Assembly: GCA_964505555.1 (NCBI GenBank)
Contig: CAZDIO010000069.1
Location: 1-25,513, forward strand
Direction of reading: 5' to 3'
Source of the DNA: CAZDIO01 sp964505555
GTDB lineage: Bacteria > Bdellovibrionota_C > UBA2361 > SZUA-149 > CAZDIO01
Length of the DNA: 25,513 nucleotides
The notes below the pieces were generated by a model. That model ran no database searches. It had not been told where the DNA came from and was given only the letters and a program-made list of their open reading frames with translations. Shown here piece after piece: positions 1-8,110 of the stretch. Position numbers and translations under genes: made by a program. Every line of letters starts with the position of its first letter. The first letter of the stretch is position 1.

Positions 1-7
1 GATTCGA

Positions 8-36
8 GATTGCTTCGCTCCGCTCGCAACGACAGG
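8..36 (+). repeat. GC-rich intergenic repeat element, left copy
   Basis: A short element contains GCTCCGCTCGC followed by AACGACAG. A second copy in inverted orientation lies near the right end of the window (25440-25469), where four extra bases (CTCC) separate the two blocks. Short elements of this kind are scattered between genes in many bacterial genomes. The fold is not a clean hairpin. The element ends where the -35 hexamer of a putative promoter begins. Confidence 0.5.
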
Positions 37-56
37 AACTCAATTTCCGCTATACT
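29..56 (+). promoter_or_regulatory. putative sigma70-type promoter for the GAF/mreB genes
   Basis: The -35 hexamer ACGACA (29-34, four matches to TTGACA) is separated by 16 nt from the -10 hexamer TATACT (51-56, five matches to TATAAT). The -35 overlaps the repeat element. The same arrangement (ACGACA, 17 nt, TATACT) occurs on the opposite strand at the other end of the window, which raises confidence. A start near 63 would give a leader of about 145 nt. Confidence 0.45.
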
Positions 57-121
57 AAAAGCGCAACCGCCCTAGCTGATTACCCACTTGTGATGATCGG
101 GATGGAATGCTACTTTAAGTT

Positions 122-177
122 AGTTACAGTCTGAAGTGTAAGAGTTACAGGAAGTTACCTAGTGTTTCAAAGTTAAC
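122..177 (+). promoter_or_regulatory. cluster of AGTTAC-type direct repeats in the 5' leader
   Basis: AGTTACAG occurs at 122-129 and 143-150, AGTTACC at 153-159 and AGTTAAC at 171-177. The first three starts are 21 and 10 bp apart, close to whole helical turns. They lie between the putative promoter and the first gene. They could be a protein-binding array or an RNA leader feature. The rest of the 1-207 stretch shows no gene. Confidence 0.25.
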
Positions 178-207
178 TAGCAAATATCTAGGCTTTAATA
201 AATCGCA

Positions 208-1812
208 ATGTCACAACAAGTTGTTTATTTAAAACCAGAAAATGCCTTGGAAGAAAAACTGCGCGGCACTTCGCGAGAAAAATTGGTTGAGCTCCCCACC
301 CCATCAACCTCCTCTTCACTAAACTCCAGAGAGATTCAAAAACCTGGATCGCAAACACCAGCGTTTACGGTTGTTCCTTTTAAAGAACGATCTCCCCTCC
401 ATAATGACCTTGATTCTTTAGCGCGACTTATTGCAAATATTACCGAAAGCTACACTGCCTGCATCTATTTAAAAAAATCTGACGAGGCCGTTTTGTCTGT
501 CGGGGGGGTGCATACTCTCAGCAGAGATTTTAATGTGGAAGTTGAGATCGGATTTGGTTGCGGGCTTATTGGATGGACGGCAGAAAATGCTGTTCGCATA
601 TCAGTCTCTCCATTTGAACATAGTGCAACGACACTTCTTTGTTACCAGAGCGATCAAAGCTTAAAGAGCTTTATTGCGGTACCTGTTTTTGACAAACATC
701 GAAAAGTAATCGGGGTCATCGCTTGCGACAGTAAAAAAAGTTATGCATTTCCAAAAGTCACAGAGAAAATTCTCAATGATTGTGCCGAACAGGTGATGCG
801 CCTTCTTGAACTCCATTCCCGACTACAAACAACGCTGCATATAAAGTCCGAGTCCCAGCAAGCATTGACGAGCTTCACCGAAACTCTTTACGGTCACCAA
901 GACGAAGCGGTGTTACTTTCAAAAGCAGCCGCGCTCCCTGAATATCTTATTGAGCGCGATGCGCTTGTGATCGTTGTTACGGCAGATGGAGTGTCTCAAG
1001 AGGGAACCTTTTATGCGCCAAATCCAAAAAAGCCCCTCGATCATTGGCTTTTTCAGTTGGTGTGCCAACATAAAAAAGTCATCTGTAAAGATCGCGTTGT
1101 TCATGTGCTCCCTTCAGATGACCCGAAACAACGAAGCTTCCTTTCAATTCCTTTTCACATTCTTGGACAGGAAGTAGGGTCATTTAATTTTTTAAGCCTT
1201 CCCTATCAAGCGTTTGACGCCGCGCAGATTGCTGCGGTTGAAAAAATTGCAGGAATCGTGGGGCGTGAACTTGAACGCATTCGTCTCCGTGAACGCTTAG
1301 CTTCAATTCAAGAAGCAAGTGGTGCCCTCTCTTGGAAGCACTTTGCCACCCAAGCTCAGAGCATTATTGAAGAGGCTCAGAAAAAACGAAAGTCCCTGAG
1401 TCTTGTTCGCATCGCGGTGAGCAGCCTCTTAGAGATAGAAGATTTTGTGGGTATAGATATGAGCGTTTCGGTGTTACAAAAGCTGCTTCGTCTTGTTGAT
1501 CAGGTTAAACACCGAACTTCGATTGCCTGTCACGTTTATGGTTTTCATCTACTTTTACTTACCGATACCGACGAAGCACAACGCACTACCAATCGTTTCT
1601 GCAAACTCGTAGAACGGTTATCTTTTGGAGACAAGGTAAGTCCTGGCCTCCGACTTAATGAGCGGCTTTTTAAGAGCTTAAAAATCGTTTCAGCGGCAAC
1701 TCCTCATGATGGGGATACACTAGAGGAGCTTGCTGCGAAGACTTTGCGTTTGCTCGAAGGGCCTGTTGAGAAAAAGCTGGAGGTAACTGCAAATGTTCGG
1801 AATTGGGCATAG
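208..1812 (+). CDS. GAF-GAF protein with degenerate GGDEF domain
   Basis: This 534-residue protein appears cytoplasmic, with no signal peptide or membrane segment. After a Ser/Pro-rich N-terminus, residues about 66-200 read as a GAF domain (with GCGLIGW and FIAVPVF...IGVIACDS), about 217-357 as a second GAF-like domain, and about 370-518 as a GGDEF fold. At the place of the catalytic GGDEF motif the sequence reads VYGFHLLLL (about 443-451), so diguanylate cyclase activity is unlikely. GAF domains bind small ligands or mediate dimerisation. A sensory or scaffold role is therefore inferred, with no evidence for the ligand. Its last 20 bases overlap the start of mreB, so the two are probably translated together, which suggests a link to cell shape or envelope status. 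No strong Shine-Dalgarno precedes the ATG. The GAF call is firm; the degenerate GGDEF call is moderate. Confidence 0.8.
   Translation: MSQQVVYLKPENALEEKLRGTSREKLVELPTPSTSSSLNSREIQKPGSQTPAFTVVPFKERSPLHNDLDSLARLIANITESYTACIYLKKSDEAVLSVGGVHTLSRDFNVEVEIGFGCGLIGWTAENAVRISVSPFEHSATTLLCYQSDQSLKSFIAVPVFDKHRKVIGVIACDSKKSYAFPKVTEKILNDCAEQVMRLLELHSRLQTTLHIKSESQQALTSFTETLYGHQDEAVLLSKAAALPEYLIERDALVIVVTADGVSQEGTFYAPNPKKPLDHWLFQLVCQHKKVICKDRVVHVLPSDDPKQRSFLSIPFHILGQEVGSFNFLSLPYQAFDAAQIAAVEKIAGIVGRELERIRLRERLASIQEASGALSWKHFATQAQSIIEEAQKKRKSLSLVRIAVSSLLEIEDFVGIDMSVSVLQKLLRLVDQVKHRTSIACHVYGFHLLLLTDTDEAQRTTNRFCKLVERLSFGDKVSPGLRLNERLFKSLKIVSAATPHDGDTLEELAAKTLRLLEGPVEKKLEVTANVRNWA
1779..1784 (+). promoter_or_regulatory. 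Shine-Dalgarno fixing the mreB start
   Basis: GGAGGT lies 8 nt before the ATG at 1793, inside the 3' end of the GAF-protein gene. It supports the upstream start over the internal ATGs at 1826 and 1946, and so supports the long N-terminal extension of this MreB. Confidence 0.75.
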
Positions 1813-2932
1813 CGATCGCATTGACATGGACTACTCTTCGGGGTTTGTCCAACACGACTTTATTCGACAACGCCAAGAAGATCAGATCTCCATAAGTCGA
1901 TTTTCAAATCTTAAAGGCTTTTTTGGTGGTTGGATTGGCCAAGAAATGGCTATGGATCTTGGGACTGCAAATACGCTCGTCTACGTGCGTGGTCGGGGGA
2001 TCGTTCTTGATGAACCCAGCGTGGTCGCGGTTCGAGAAGAGGATGGCAAAATCGTCGCGGTTGGAAAAGCTGCAAAAGAGATGTTTGGAAAAACAGCGCG
2101 GTCCGTAAAAACCGTGCGCCCTCTCAAAGATGGGGTGATCGCCGATTTTGACATGACCCATTTAATGATTAAAGATTTTATCACCCGCGTTTCTCATCGG
2201 TGGCATCTACGACGCCCACGTCTTATTGTTAGTGTGCCTTCTGGCATTACCATGGTGGAAAAGCGCGCCGTTGTTGATGCGGCCCTCTCGAGTGGAGCTC
2301 GCCAGATTCATCTCATTGAAGAACCAATGGCTGCAGCGATCGGTTCTGGTCTTCCTGTAAACGATGCTTCTGGAAACATGATTGTTGATATTGGTGGAGG
2401 GACAACGGAAGTTGCCGTTATTAGCTTGGGGGCTACCGCCTACGCTGAATCAGTGCGGATCGCAGGAGATGAGATGGATGAGGCGATTGAGCACTTTATC
2501 CGTCGTGCTTTTAATTTACAGATCGGGATCTTTGAAGCAGAGCGGATAAAGCTGACCATTGGCTCAGCAATGCCGATGGCAGAAAGTCGAGAGCTTACGG
2601 TGTTTGGAAGAGATCTTGCCACGGGAGTTCCCCGGGAGATGATCATTGATGATAGCATCGTCAGAAAAGCACTTCAGGAGCCCGTCACCGCAATTGTTGA
2701 GGCAGTACACCGTGCGTTAGAGAGAACAAGTCCTGAGCTTGCAGAAGACATTATTCAGCGGGGGATTTATATGGCTGGAGGAGGTTCCTTGTTAGCAGGA
2801 CTTCCGGAGCGGTTGAGCTATGAAACCGGACTTCGTTTTATTAGAACAGCAAACCCGTTAACAGCTATTGTGCGTGGTGCTGGTGAAGTAATTGAATCAT
2901 TTAAAGAGTACCGAAACGTTTGCATCGCTTAA
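1793..2932 (+). CDS. mreB: rod shape-determining protein MreB
   Basis: MreB is the bacterial actin homologue that polymerises under the inner membrane and positions the elongasome. The actin-type ATPase motifs are clear: phosphate 1 DLGTANT (55-61), IEEPMAAAIG (175-184), phosphate 2 DIGGGT (199-204) and the adenosine motif MAGGGSLL (327-334). The protein has 379 residues against about 347 in Escherichia coli. The excess is an N-terminal extension: about 54 residues precede DLGT where about 14 are usual, and the added part is rich in charged and aromatic residues. The start at 1793 is supported by a good Shine-Dalgarno. No mreC, mreD, pbp2 or rodA follows; instead a gap of 218 bp precedes a lipoprotein-like gene. 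The gene is coupled to the GAF protein by a 20-bp overlap. Identification is very secure, and the role of the extension is unknown. Confidence 0.97.
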   Translation: MFGIGHSDRIDMDYSSGFVQHDFIRQRQEDQISISRFSNLKGFFGGWIGQEMAMDLGTANTLVYVRGRGIVLDEPSVVAVREEDGKIVAVGKAAKEMFGKTARSVKTVRPLKDGVIADFDMTHLMIKDFITRVSHRWHLRRPRLIVSVPSGITMVEKRAVVDAALSSGARQIHLIEEPMAAAIGSGLPVNDASGNMIVDIGGGTTEVAVISLGATAYAESVRIAGDEMDEAIEHFIRRAFNLQIGIFEAERIKLTIGSAMPMAESRELTVFGRDLATGVPREMIIDDSIVRKALQEPVTAIVEAVHRALERTSPELAEDIIQRGIYMAGGGSLLAGLPERLSYETGLRFIRTANPLTAIVRGAGEVIESFKEYRNVCIA

Positions 2933-3150
2933 TTACTTAGCAATCTCATATTTATTGGTAGAGTTTTCCTCACTTTCTCCAACCGACAAATGAAGCGGCT
3001 TATTTTAATAGCCGAGACCCCCTACCAGATCCCCCCCCAAACATGGCATGATAAAGTGATTTTGTTTTCGCTAGAAACAGATCGCGGATCACGTCGTTCG
3101 GTGGTGAGGTTAAAAAAACAACGGTTTAGAAGAGAAATAGAGTTTTCCAT
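2933..3150 (+). other. intergenic region between mreB and the LysM gene
   Basis: This is 218 bp without a supported gene. It holds a weak inverted repeat (CGGCT at 2996-3000, AGCCG at 3010-3014, 9-nt loop) that lacks a following T-tract, and a run of eight C at 3031-3038. A promoter for the downstream gene is expected, but I cannot point to convincing hexamers. Confidence 0.4.
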
Positions 3151-4005
3151 ATGGCCATAAGAAACATTGCTTGCCGATTACTTTTCGCCTCCTCTTTCGT
3201 ACTCTCGCCCTTCATTGGGTGTAGTTTTTCTTCTGAATATTCGCTTCATCGCCAACTTTCAAACCAGGGGATTGTCGCCGTAAGTAATGACAATCCATAC
3301 GTTGTATCAAATGTGCTCCTCACCCGTGAAGCAGAGAAGAGTCAGACTCTTCGTGGTTTTCTTGAGTTTCGCGGAAACCCCACCGCTCTTGCGGTACGAA
3401 AAGAGTTTCTTGAAGATTACAAAATTGACCTCTACTACCTTGATAAGCAAGAGACATACACCATTTCAGATGCCGGAGTTGAATCGATAATTCTTGGACC
3501 TCAAATCATTACAGAACCACTCCTTTCTTCACTAAAAAGAACCTTCCCCGCCCCTCTTTCTCCAGTGACCCTCTCAAAGATTGAAAGTACGAGAAAAGAA
3601 GTCACTACGTTTGTTAAAAATGCGGATCTGCCACGAGCAAAAGGATATGACGATCGAGCAATATTGCATGAAGTAAAAAACGACATGGTAGCGCCACAGA
3701 AGGAAAAGTTCGATTTTGCCTCTCAGGTCATGCAATCCACGCAGACGCCACCAATAAAAAGAACTGAGACCTCATCCTCGGGCGATCTCACACACAAGGT
3801 CACCTTTCCTGGCGAAACCTTACGGTTAATTAGCTTTTGGTATACCGGTGATCCGACAAACGCCGAACGACTCTCTCGAATAAACGCATTAGAGGATCCG
3901 AACCTACTCTCTCTAGGGCAGGAAATTCTTATCCCCCGCTACCTCCTAACAAACCTCAAACCTCTGCCAGAAACAGAGGTTAATATGTGGCGAGCAAATC
4001 ATTAA
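3151..4005 (+). CDS. probable lipoprotein with C-terminal LysM-like domain
   Basis: A 284-residue exported protein. Residues 1-23 form a signal peptide (positive start, hydrophobic core) ending at FIGC with Cys24. This resembles a lipobox, although Phe at -3 is not typical, so the lipoprotein call is tentative. Residues about 30-200 have no family I recognise. Residues about 214-264 resemble LysM: an H-K-V-x-x-P-G-E-T-L start, a Gly-Asp-Pro centre and L-x-x-G-Q-x-x-x-I-P at the end. LysM domains bind N-acetylglucosamine in peptidoglycan, so the protein may tether the outer membrane to the wall or assist a wall enzyme. No catalytic domain is visible. It lies downstream of mreB on the same strand, but 218 bp away, so an operon is uncertain. 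It converges with the subtilase gene across a 32-bp gap. Confidence 0.65.
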   Translation: MAIRNIACRLLFASSFVLSPFIGCSFSSEYSLHRQLSNQGIVAVSNDNPYVVSNVLLTREAEKSQTLRGFLEFRGNPTALAVRKEFLEDYKIDLYYLDKQETYTISDAGVESIILGPQIITEPLLSSLKRTFPAPLSPVTLSKIESTRKEVTTFVKNADLPRAKGYDDRAILHEVKNDMVAPQKEKFDFASQVMQSTQTPPIKRTETSSSGDLTHKVTFPGETLRLISFWYTGDPTNAERLSRINALEDPNLLSLGQEILIPRYLLTNLKPLPETEVNMWRANH

Positions 4006-4037
4006 TTCTTGACCGGTCTGATCTTCCAGGGGACAAC

Positions 4038-7000
4038 TTATTGTGGTTTTCCCCCTAAATCATACCCACTCCAGACACGAAATGTTCCGATACCGTTGAT
4101 AAGCTGAATGCTCCTCGTGATATCTTCCCCGGCAATAATTCCATTTCGTTTTTGGTCTAACAGTTGAAGTTTGGTAAGCGGAGCCGGATCAAAAGAATTG
4201 CCGTTAATCGCTAGCCAGCGGTTGATATCATCACCTAATACTTTCCCGTCTTGGGTTATATCCATCGGCAGAAATCCAAAGACAATGCGGTTTTCAGTCG
4301 AGGAGATCGGTGTACCACTGGTACTGACTACATTAATTGCTTTTACCTGCGTCCATGCACCAAGAGGGACCCGGGGATTAAAGTGGAGTATATAAGGTCC
4401 TGCTCCACTTCCAGTGAGCGTAACTGTTGCTGCTGGTTGTCCCAACGCTGCAAGTTCTAGATCTGCAGCTGCCGCACTGACCTCAATCGGAGTTGTCGTC
4501 CCGCCGCGAAAATATCTCCTTTCGAAATTCGAAAGGGTCAAGCTGCCGCTGCTGGTAGCATCCTTCATCGCAGCGGAGAAGGTAATCGAGATATCACTCA
4601 TCCCAATGAGTATCGTCGGGTTCGTAGGATCTTTGTCTTGTAACGGGTCGATAAAACCATCTCCTGGAGAGCTTGAACTTATCACCGGTGTTAAGACCGG
4701 TGTCTGCCCAACACCTAAGCTCCATACAGCACTCCATGCACCTTGATTTCCCGAACTATCCGTAGCTGCTACGCGCCATGAATATGTCCCAACCGCAAGC
4801 GCACTTGCGGTATAGGCTGTTGGTGACAAATTTGTAACATCAACTTCAGGAGAAGGAAAAGTTGTCCCACTGTTATCTGCCTGAAGACGATATTTAACGT
4901 TTACGTCCGTTACAGCGTTCCAGGAAAAGCTTGGCGAAGTACTGGTTGTTGATGAACCGTTTGTTGGAGAATTTAATGTTGGTGCTTGAGGAGGTGTCAC
5001 ATCTCCGGGAACACGAAAGCTCCGACGGGCGCTTAGTGGGCCGGGATTGCCTAGGGAGTCATCAGTGCCAACACGCCAATAATGGAGTCCCGGTGCGAGT
5101 GCCGTCGTTGGTGTATACGTAGAAGTCGTAAGATTTACTCGGTAAACCTCACCCATGAAATTGTTATCAGTTATTTCGATTCGATATTTTACCGCGCCTC
5201 CAGGATCGCTGACATCAGACCAATCAAAAACTGGAGTGGCATTAGAAACCGTTCCTCCATCTGCTGGCAAGCTCAGCACCGGGGCTGCAGGACCAGTGGT
5301 ATCGACAACAAAGTTGCCTGCCGTGCTCAATGGCCCGAGATTTCCCGCCCCATCTCTTGCCTGAACTTGCCAAGTGTAGCTTCCATCATCAAGAGGAGGA
5401 AAATTTGAAACTCCTATCGTATAGGAAGAAACAAGAACGGTATCGCGACCTTGAGTACCGGGCGAAACAATTAATTTATAGAGTACTCCACTTGGGTCAC
5501 TTACATCAGACCAATCAAATGTGAACGTCGTGCCCGGAAATAGCCGGTAGCGAATATTGTTTGGTGGTGCGCTTAGTGTCGGTGCTGGCGGAGGAGTTGT
5601 GTCACTACTTGAACTGATAATGAAACTTCGAATCGGTGTAGGAGTCCCATCGTTCCATTGACCATCTCGTGGCGTGACCCGCCAGTAATAAGTCCCATTT
5701 GGAAACGGTGCCCCGTTTAATACCATCGGTCCGTAATCTGAGGTAAATGCCTGATCGATATAGATCACGGTTGAAAAATCAGTGTTATTATCTAGTTCGA
5801 AAGTGTAGTAGACACCACTTGGATCACTCACATCCGTCCAATCAAAGGAGGGCACACGATTTGTAATGGTTGCTCCATTTCCTGGCGAGCTTAAGGTAGG
5901 TGTCGGCGGTGGTGTGGTATCGGAGTTTGGCACACCACTAATTTCAAACTGCCCTATTGCCCAACAGTCTTCAATGTTGCCGGCACCATCGATCGACTCC
6001 ACCGTCCAATAGTAAAAACCATTTCGTAGTGGCGTAGTCGGTGTATAGGTCGGAGAAGTCAGTCCAGTAACGTTTATTATAGGAGCGGTGAATAATGTGT
6101 TGGTGTCTCCCACACGTAATCGATAAGTTACCCCACTCGGATCGCTGATATTGGACCATCGAAAGGTGGGGGTTGGATCATCTGTAGTACTATTACCTCC
6201 TGGGCTGATGAGAAGTCCCCACGCCGGAGCGGTAACATCGGAGCCGATATTTCGCACCGTCACCGGAATTTCTCTGGAAATAGTATTCCCCCACATATCC
6301 ATAGCATCCGCACGAAGGGTATGCGCTCCATTTGATACGGTGGTCGTATCCCAAAAGAATCGAAACGGAGCCACTGCTGAAATCGTTGCCAGCGAAGCAA
6401 CGCCATCAACTGAGACCGCCGCCGTTACTGCGCCATTGGTACTAAGTTCAAGCTCACGTGCTCCAGAAAGGACTCCATTTGTTCGTGGACAGGAAAAAAA
6501 TAGTGAATTTGGTGGTTGAGTATCAACAGGATTATTTACCGTGACAATAACCTGAACAGAACTTGCATTAAAGGAAGTATCCACCGCTTCCACACGAATC
6601 ACATGCTGACCATTTGGAACAACGGAAGTATCCCAAGTAAGCCAATAATTAGGTCCTCCTGAAGAAGGTGTCGTAAACACTTTAATCAATACCCCATCCA
6701 CCGCCACATTTATGGAAGCAAGTTGAATATTATCGCTAGCGTTATAACGAATGCCCACGCTTCCCATGACTGACTGTCCAGCGGTGGGCGAGATAATTTC
6801 TATCGTCGGTGGGATTGTGTCTGAGGGAATCGGTGTTCCACTTCGAGCTAAATTGACTGCAGCCAAGGCATTAACACGACCAGTGCCAAATTCCGGATCA
6901 ATTCCTGGTGCCCCAAGATCCGTCGCTGTTTGTTTAATGGCCTGAATAACTTGTATCGGTGAGAGGGAAGGATTTGCTGACATAACAAGGGCTGCCACGC

Positions 7001-8105
7001 CAGCGACTATCGGTGAAGCATAGGAAAGTCCATCTCCCGCCTCATATCCACCACTGAGGTTTGTACTCGTGATATTCACCCCCGGGGCGCTTATATCGAC
7101 ATAATCGCCATTCATACAGAACGAAGCACAGGCATCGTTTGCATCGGTTGCATTTACACTAAGAATATAGGCATCATCTGAACCCCAATAGTTTGAACTA
7201 ATCCCTGCGGCGCCAACCACCACTCCATTATGTAATTGGAAATAATACGCTGCAATATCAACCAATGGGTTTTTTGCAAGTCCACTAAAACTAATATTAG
7301 CAACACGTGCTCCGTGATCTGCCGCCCAGACAAGTCCTGCCGCTATGGTCGAACTGTACGTACAACCATTTGCTCCCGCGATTTTAATCGGCATGATCTT
7401 CGAACCCCACGAAACGCCAGCTATTCCAAGAGCATTATTGCTATTTGCTGCGGCAATACCAGCAACCATGGTTCCATGTCCCTTCGCATCGGAGGTATTG
7501 CTGGTGTTGTCATAGACGCTCCATCCGGGAACTAGTTTCCCCGTAAGATCAGGATGAGAACTATTGATCCCCGTATCAAGAATAGCAATAATCAACGAGG
7601 GGGAACCTGTGCCAAAATCCCAAGCGCCCGGTGCAGAAATTTTTGGAAGATGCCACTGACTGGAATACAGAGCATCATTTGGAGTAAGCGCCGATTCATG
7701 AAGGGTATCAACTTCAGCAAACTCAAAGACCTGTCGTGAATCATTCTTTAATGTAGCCGCGTATGATTTTTCATTTTTTCCACTGCGGAGGAGACGCTCT
7801 GGTATCCGAATCCGATAAATACCAAGTTTTTCAAGGAGTGGTTCTTCCTCGACGGATAATTCATAACTGTCCGTAACGCTTCTTAGATGTGCCCGAGATT
7901 TCTGCGCCCGAAGTTTCACAAGCACCACTCCAGGTGCGTGCTTTAGTGCGGGAATCTCATTTTGTGAAAAAGCAGGAAGGTGAAGAAATAAGACAATTGC
8001 AAGGATAAGGAGAATCCCTGCAAGTAGTCTCCCCTTGGTTTCTTGTTCTCGAACACGAATCTGATGAAAGGTCTTAGACCAAACATCAAATTTTTGTATG
8101 CTCAC
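4038..8105 (-). CDS. secreted subtilisin-like protein with Ig/FN3-like repeats and dockerin-like C-terminal module
   Basis: A 1355-residue exported protein starting at GTG 8105, with GGGAG 7 nt upstream; the start overlaps the stop of the preceding gene by 4 bp. A basic N-region of about 28 residues precedes a hydrophobic signal segment (29-47). Residues about 145-420 are an S8 peptidase domain with Asp177 (AILDTGI), His210 (GHGTMVAG) and Ser361 (GLSYASP). The usual oxyanion-hole Asn of AAGN appears replaced (AAGISSN, 299-305), so activity is not assured. Then come two Ig-like domains (about 430-618) and five repeats of about 100 residues, most opening with D-x-T-P-P-x-x-P and holding a Y-x-W-x-V core, which read as FN3-like. 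The last 213 residues are the module shared with the two upstream genes. The protein is probably cell-surface or secreted. The protease fold is secure; substrate and activity are unknown. Confidence 0.88.
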   Translation of the reverse strand: MSIQKFDVWSKTFHQIRVREQETKGRLLAGILLILAIVLFLHLPAFSQNEIPALKHAPGVVLVKLRAQKSRAHLRSVTDSYELSVEEEPLLEKLGIYRIRIPERLLRSGKNEKSYAATLKNDSRQVFEFAEVDTLHESALTPNDALYSSQWHLPKISAPGAWDFGTGSPSLIIAILDTGINSSHPDLTGKLVPGWSVYDNTSNTSDAKGHGTMVAGIAAANSNNALGIAGVSWGSKIMPIKIAGANGCTYSSTIAAGLVWAADHGARVANISFSGLAKNPLVDIAAYYFQLHNGVVVGAAGISSNYWGSDDAYILSVNATDANDACASFCMNGDYVDISAPGVNITSTNLSGGYEAGDGLSYASPIVAGVAALVMSANPSLSPIQVIQAIKQTATDLGAPGIDPEFGTGRVNALAAVNLARSGTPIPSDTIPPTIEIISPTAGQSVMGSVGIRYNASDNIQLASINVAVDGVLIKVFTTPSSGGPNYWLTWDTSVVPNGQHVIRVEAVDTSFNASSVQVIVTVNNPVDTQPPNSLFFSCPRTNGVLSGARELELSTNGAVTAAVSVDGVASLATISAVAPFRFFWDTTTVSNGAHTLRADAMDMWGNTISREIPVTVRNIGSDVTAPAWGLLISPGGNSTTDDPTPTFRWSNISDPSGVTYRLRVGDTNTLFTAPIINVTGLTSPTYTPTTPLRNGFYYWTVESIDGAGNIEDCWAIGQFEISGVPNSDTTPPPTPTLSSPGNGATITNRVPSFDWTDVSDPSGVYYTFELDNNTDFSTVIYIDQAFTSDYGPMVLNGAPFPNGTYYWRVTPRDGQWNDGTPTPIRSFIISSSSDTTPPPAPTLSAPPNNIRYRLFPGTTFTFDWSDVSDPSGVLYKLIVSPGTQGRDTVLVSSYTIGVSNFPPLDDGSYTWQVQARDGAGNLGPLSTAGNFVVDTTGPAAPVLSLPADGGTVSNATPVFDWSDVSDPGGAVKYRIEITDNNFMGEVYRVNLTTSTYTPTTALAPGLHYWRVGTDDSLGNPGPLSARRSFRVPGDVTPPQAPTLNSPTNGSSTTSTSPSFSWNAVTDVNVKYRLQADNSGTTFPSPEVDVTNLSPTAYTASALAVGTYSWRVAATDSSGNQGAWSAVWSLGVGQTPVLTPVISSSSPGDGFIDPLQDKDPTNPTILIGMSDISITFSAAMKDATSSGSLTLSNFERRYFRGGTTTPIEVSAAAADLELAALGQPAATVTLTGSGAGPYILHFNPRVPLGAWTQVKAINVVSTSGTPISSTENRIVFGFLPMDITQDGKVLGDDINRWLAINGNSFDPAPLTKLQLLDQKRNGIIAGEDITRSIQLINGIGTFRVWSGYDLGGKPQ
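4041..4679 (-). repeat. shared C-terminal module, copy 3 (subtilase)
   Basis: This encodes about 213 residues homologous to the ends of both FG-GAP proteins. An Ig-like part (DGFIDPL, NFERRYFR, PLGAWTQ) is followed by two EF-hand-type loops, DITQDGKVLGDD and DQKRNGIIAGED. Positions 1, 5, 6, 8 and 12 fit the dockerin I pattern. This copy is the most divergent of the three and ends KPQ instead of KP. Confidence 0.85.
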
Positions 8106-8110
8106 GGTTT
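8091..8110 (-). repeat. 20-bp identical gene-junction repeat, copy 2
   Basis: On the plus strand this reads TTTTTGTATGCTCACGGTTT and is identical to 10034-10053. It covers the last codons and stop of the upstream FG-GAP gene and the GTG start plus first codons of the subtilase gene (GTGA overlap). A GGGAG Shine-Dalgarno at 8113-8117 sits just outside, within the codons of the conserved C-terminus. Confidence 0.9.

Noticed and set aside
2996..3014. Hairpin after mreB as a terminator
   Set aside because: The stem is only five base pairs with a 9-nt loop, and no T-tract follows.
4680..6200. Repeats in the subtilase gene as a CRISPR or DNA satellite
   Set aside because: The period is about 300 bp and conserved at the protein level as Ig/FN3-like domains, with no short identical repeats or spacers.
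4414..6519. Plus-strand open frames inside the subtilase gene
   Set aside because: They run antisense to a long gene with clear domains, and their products have no recognisable features.
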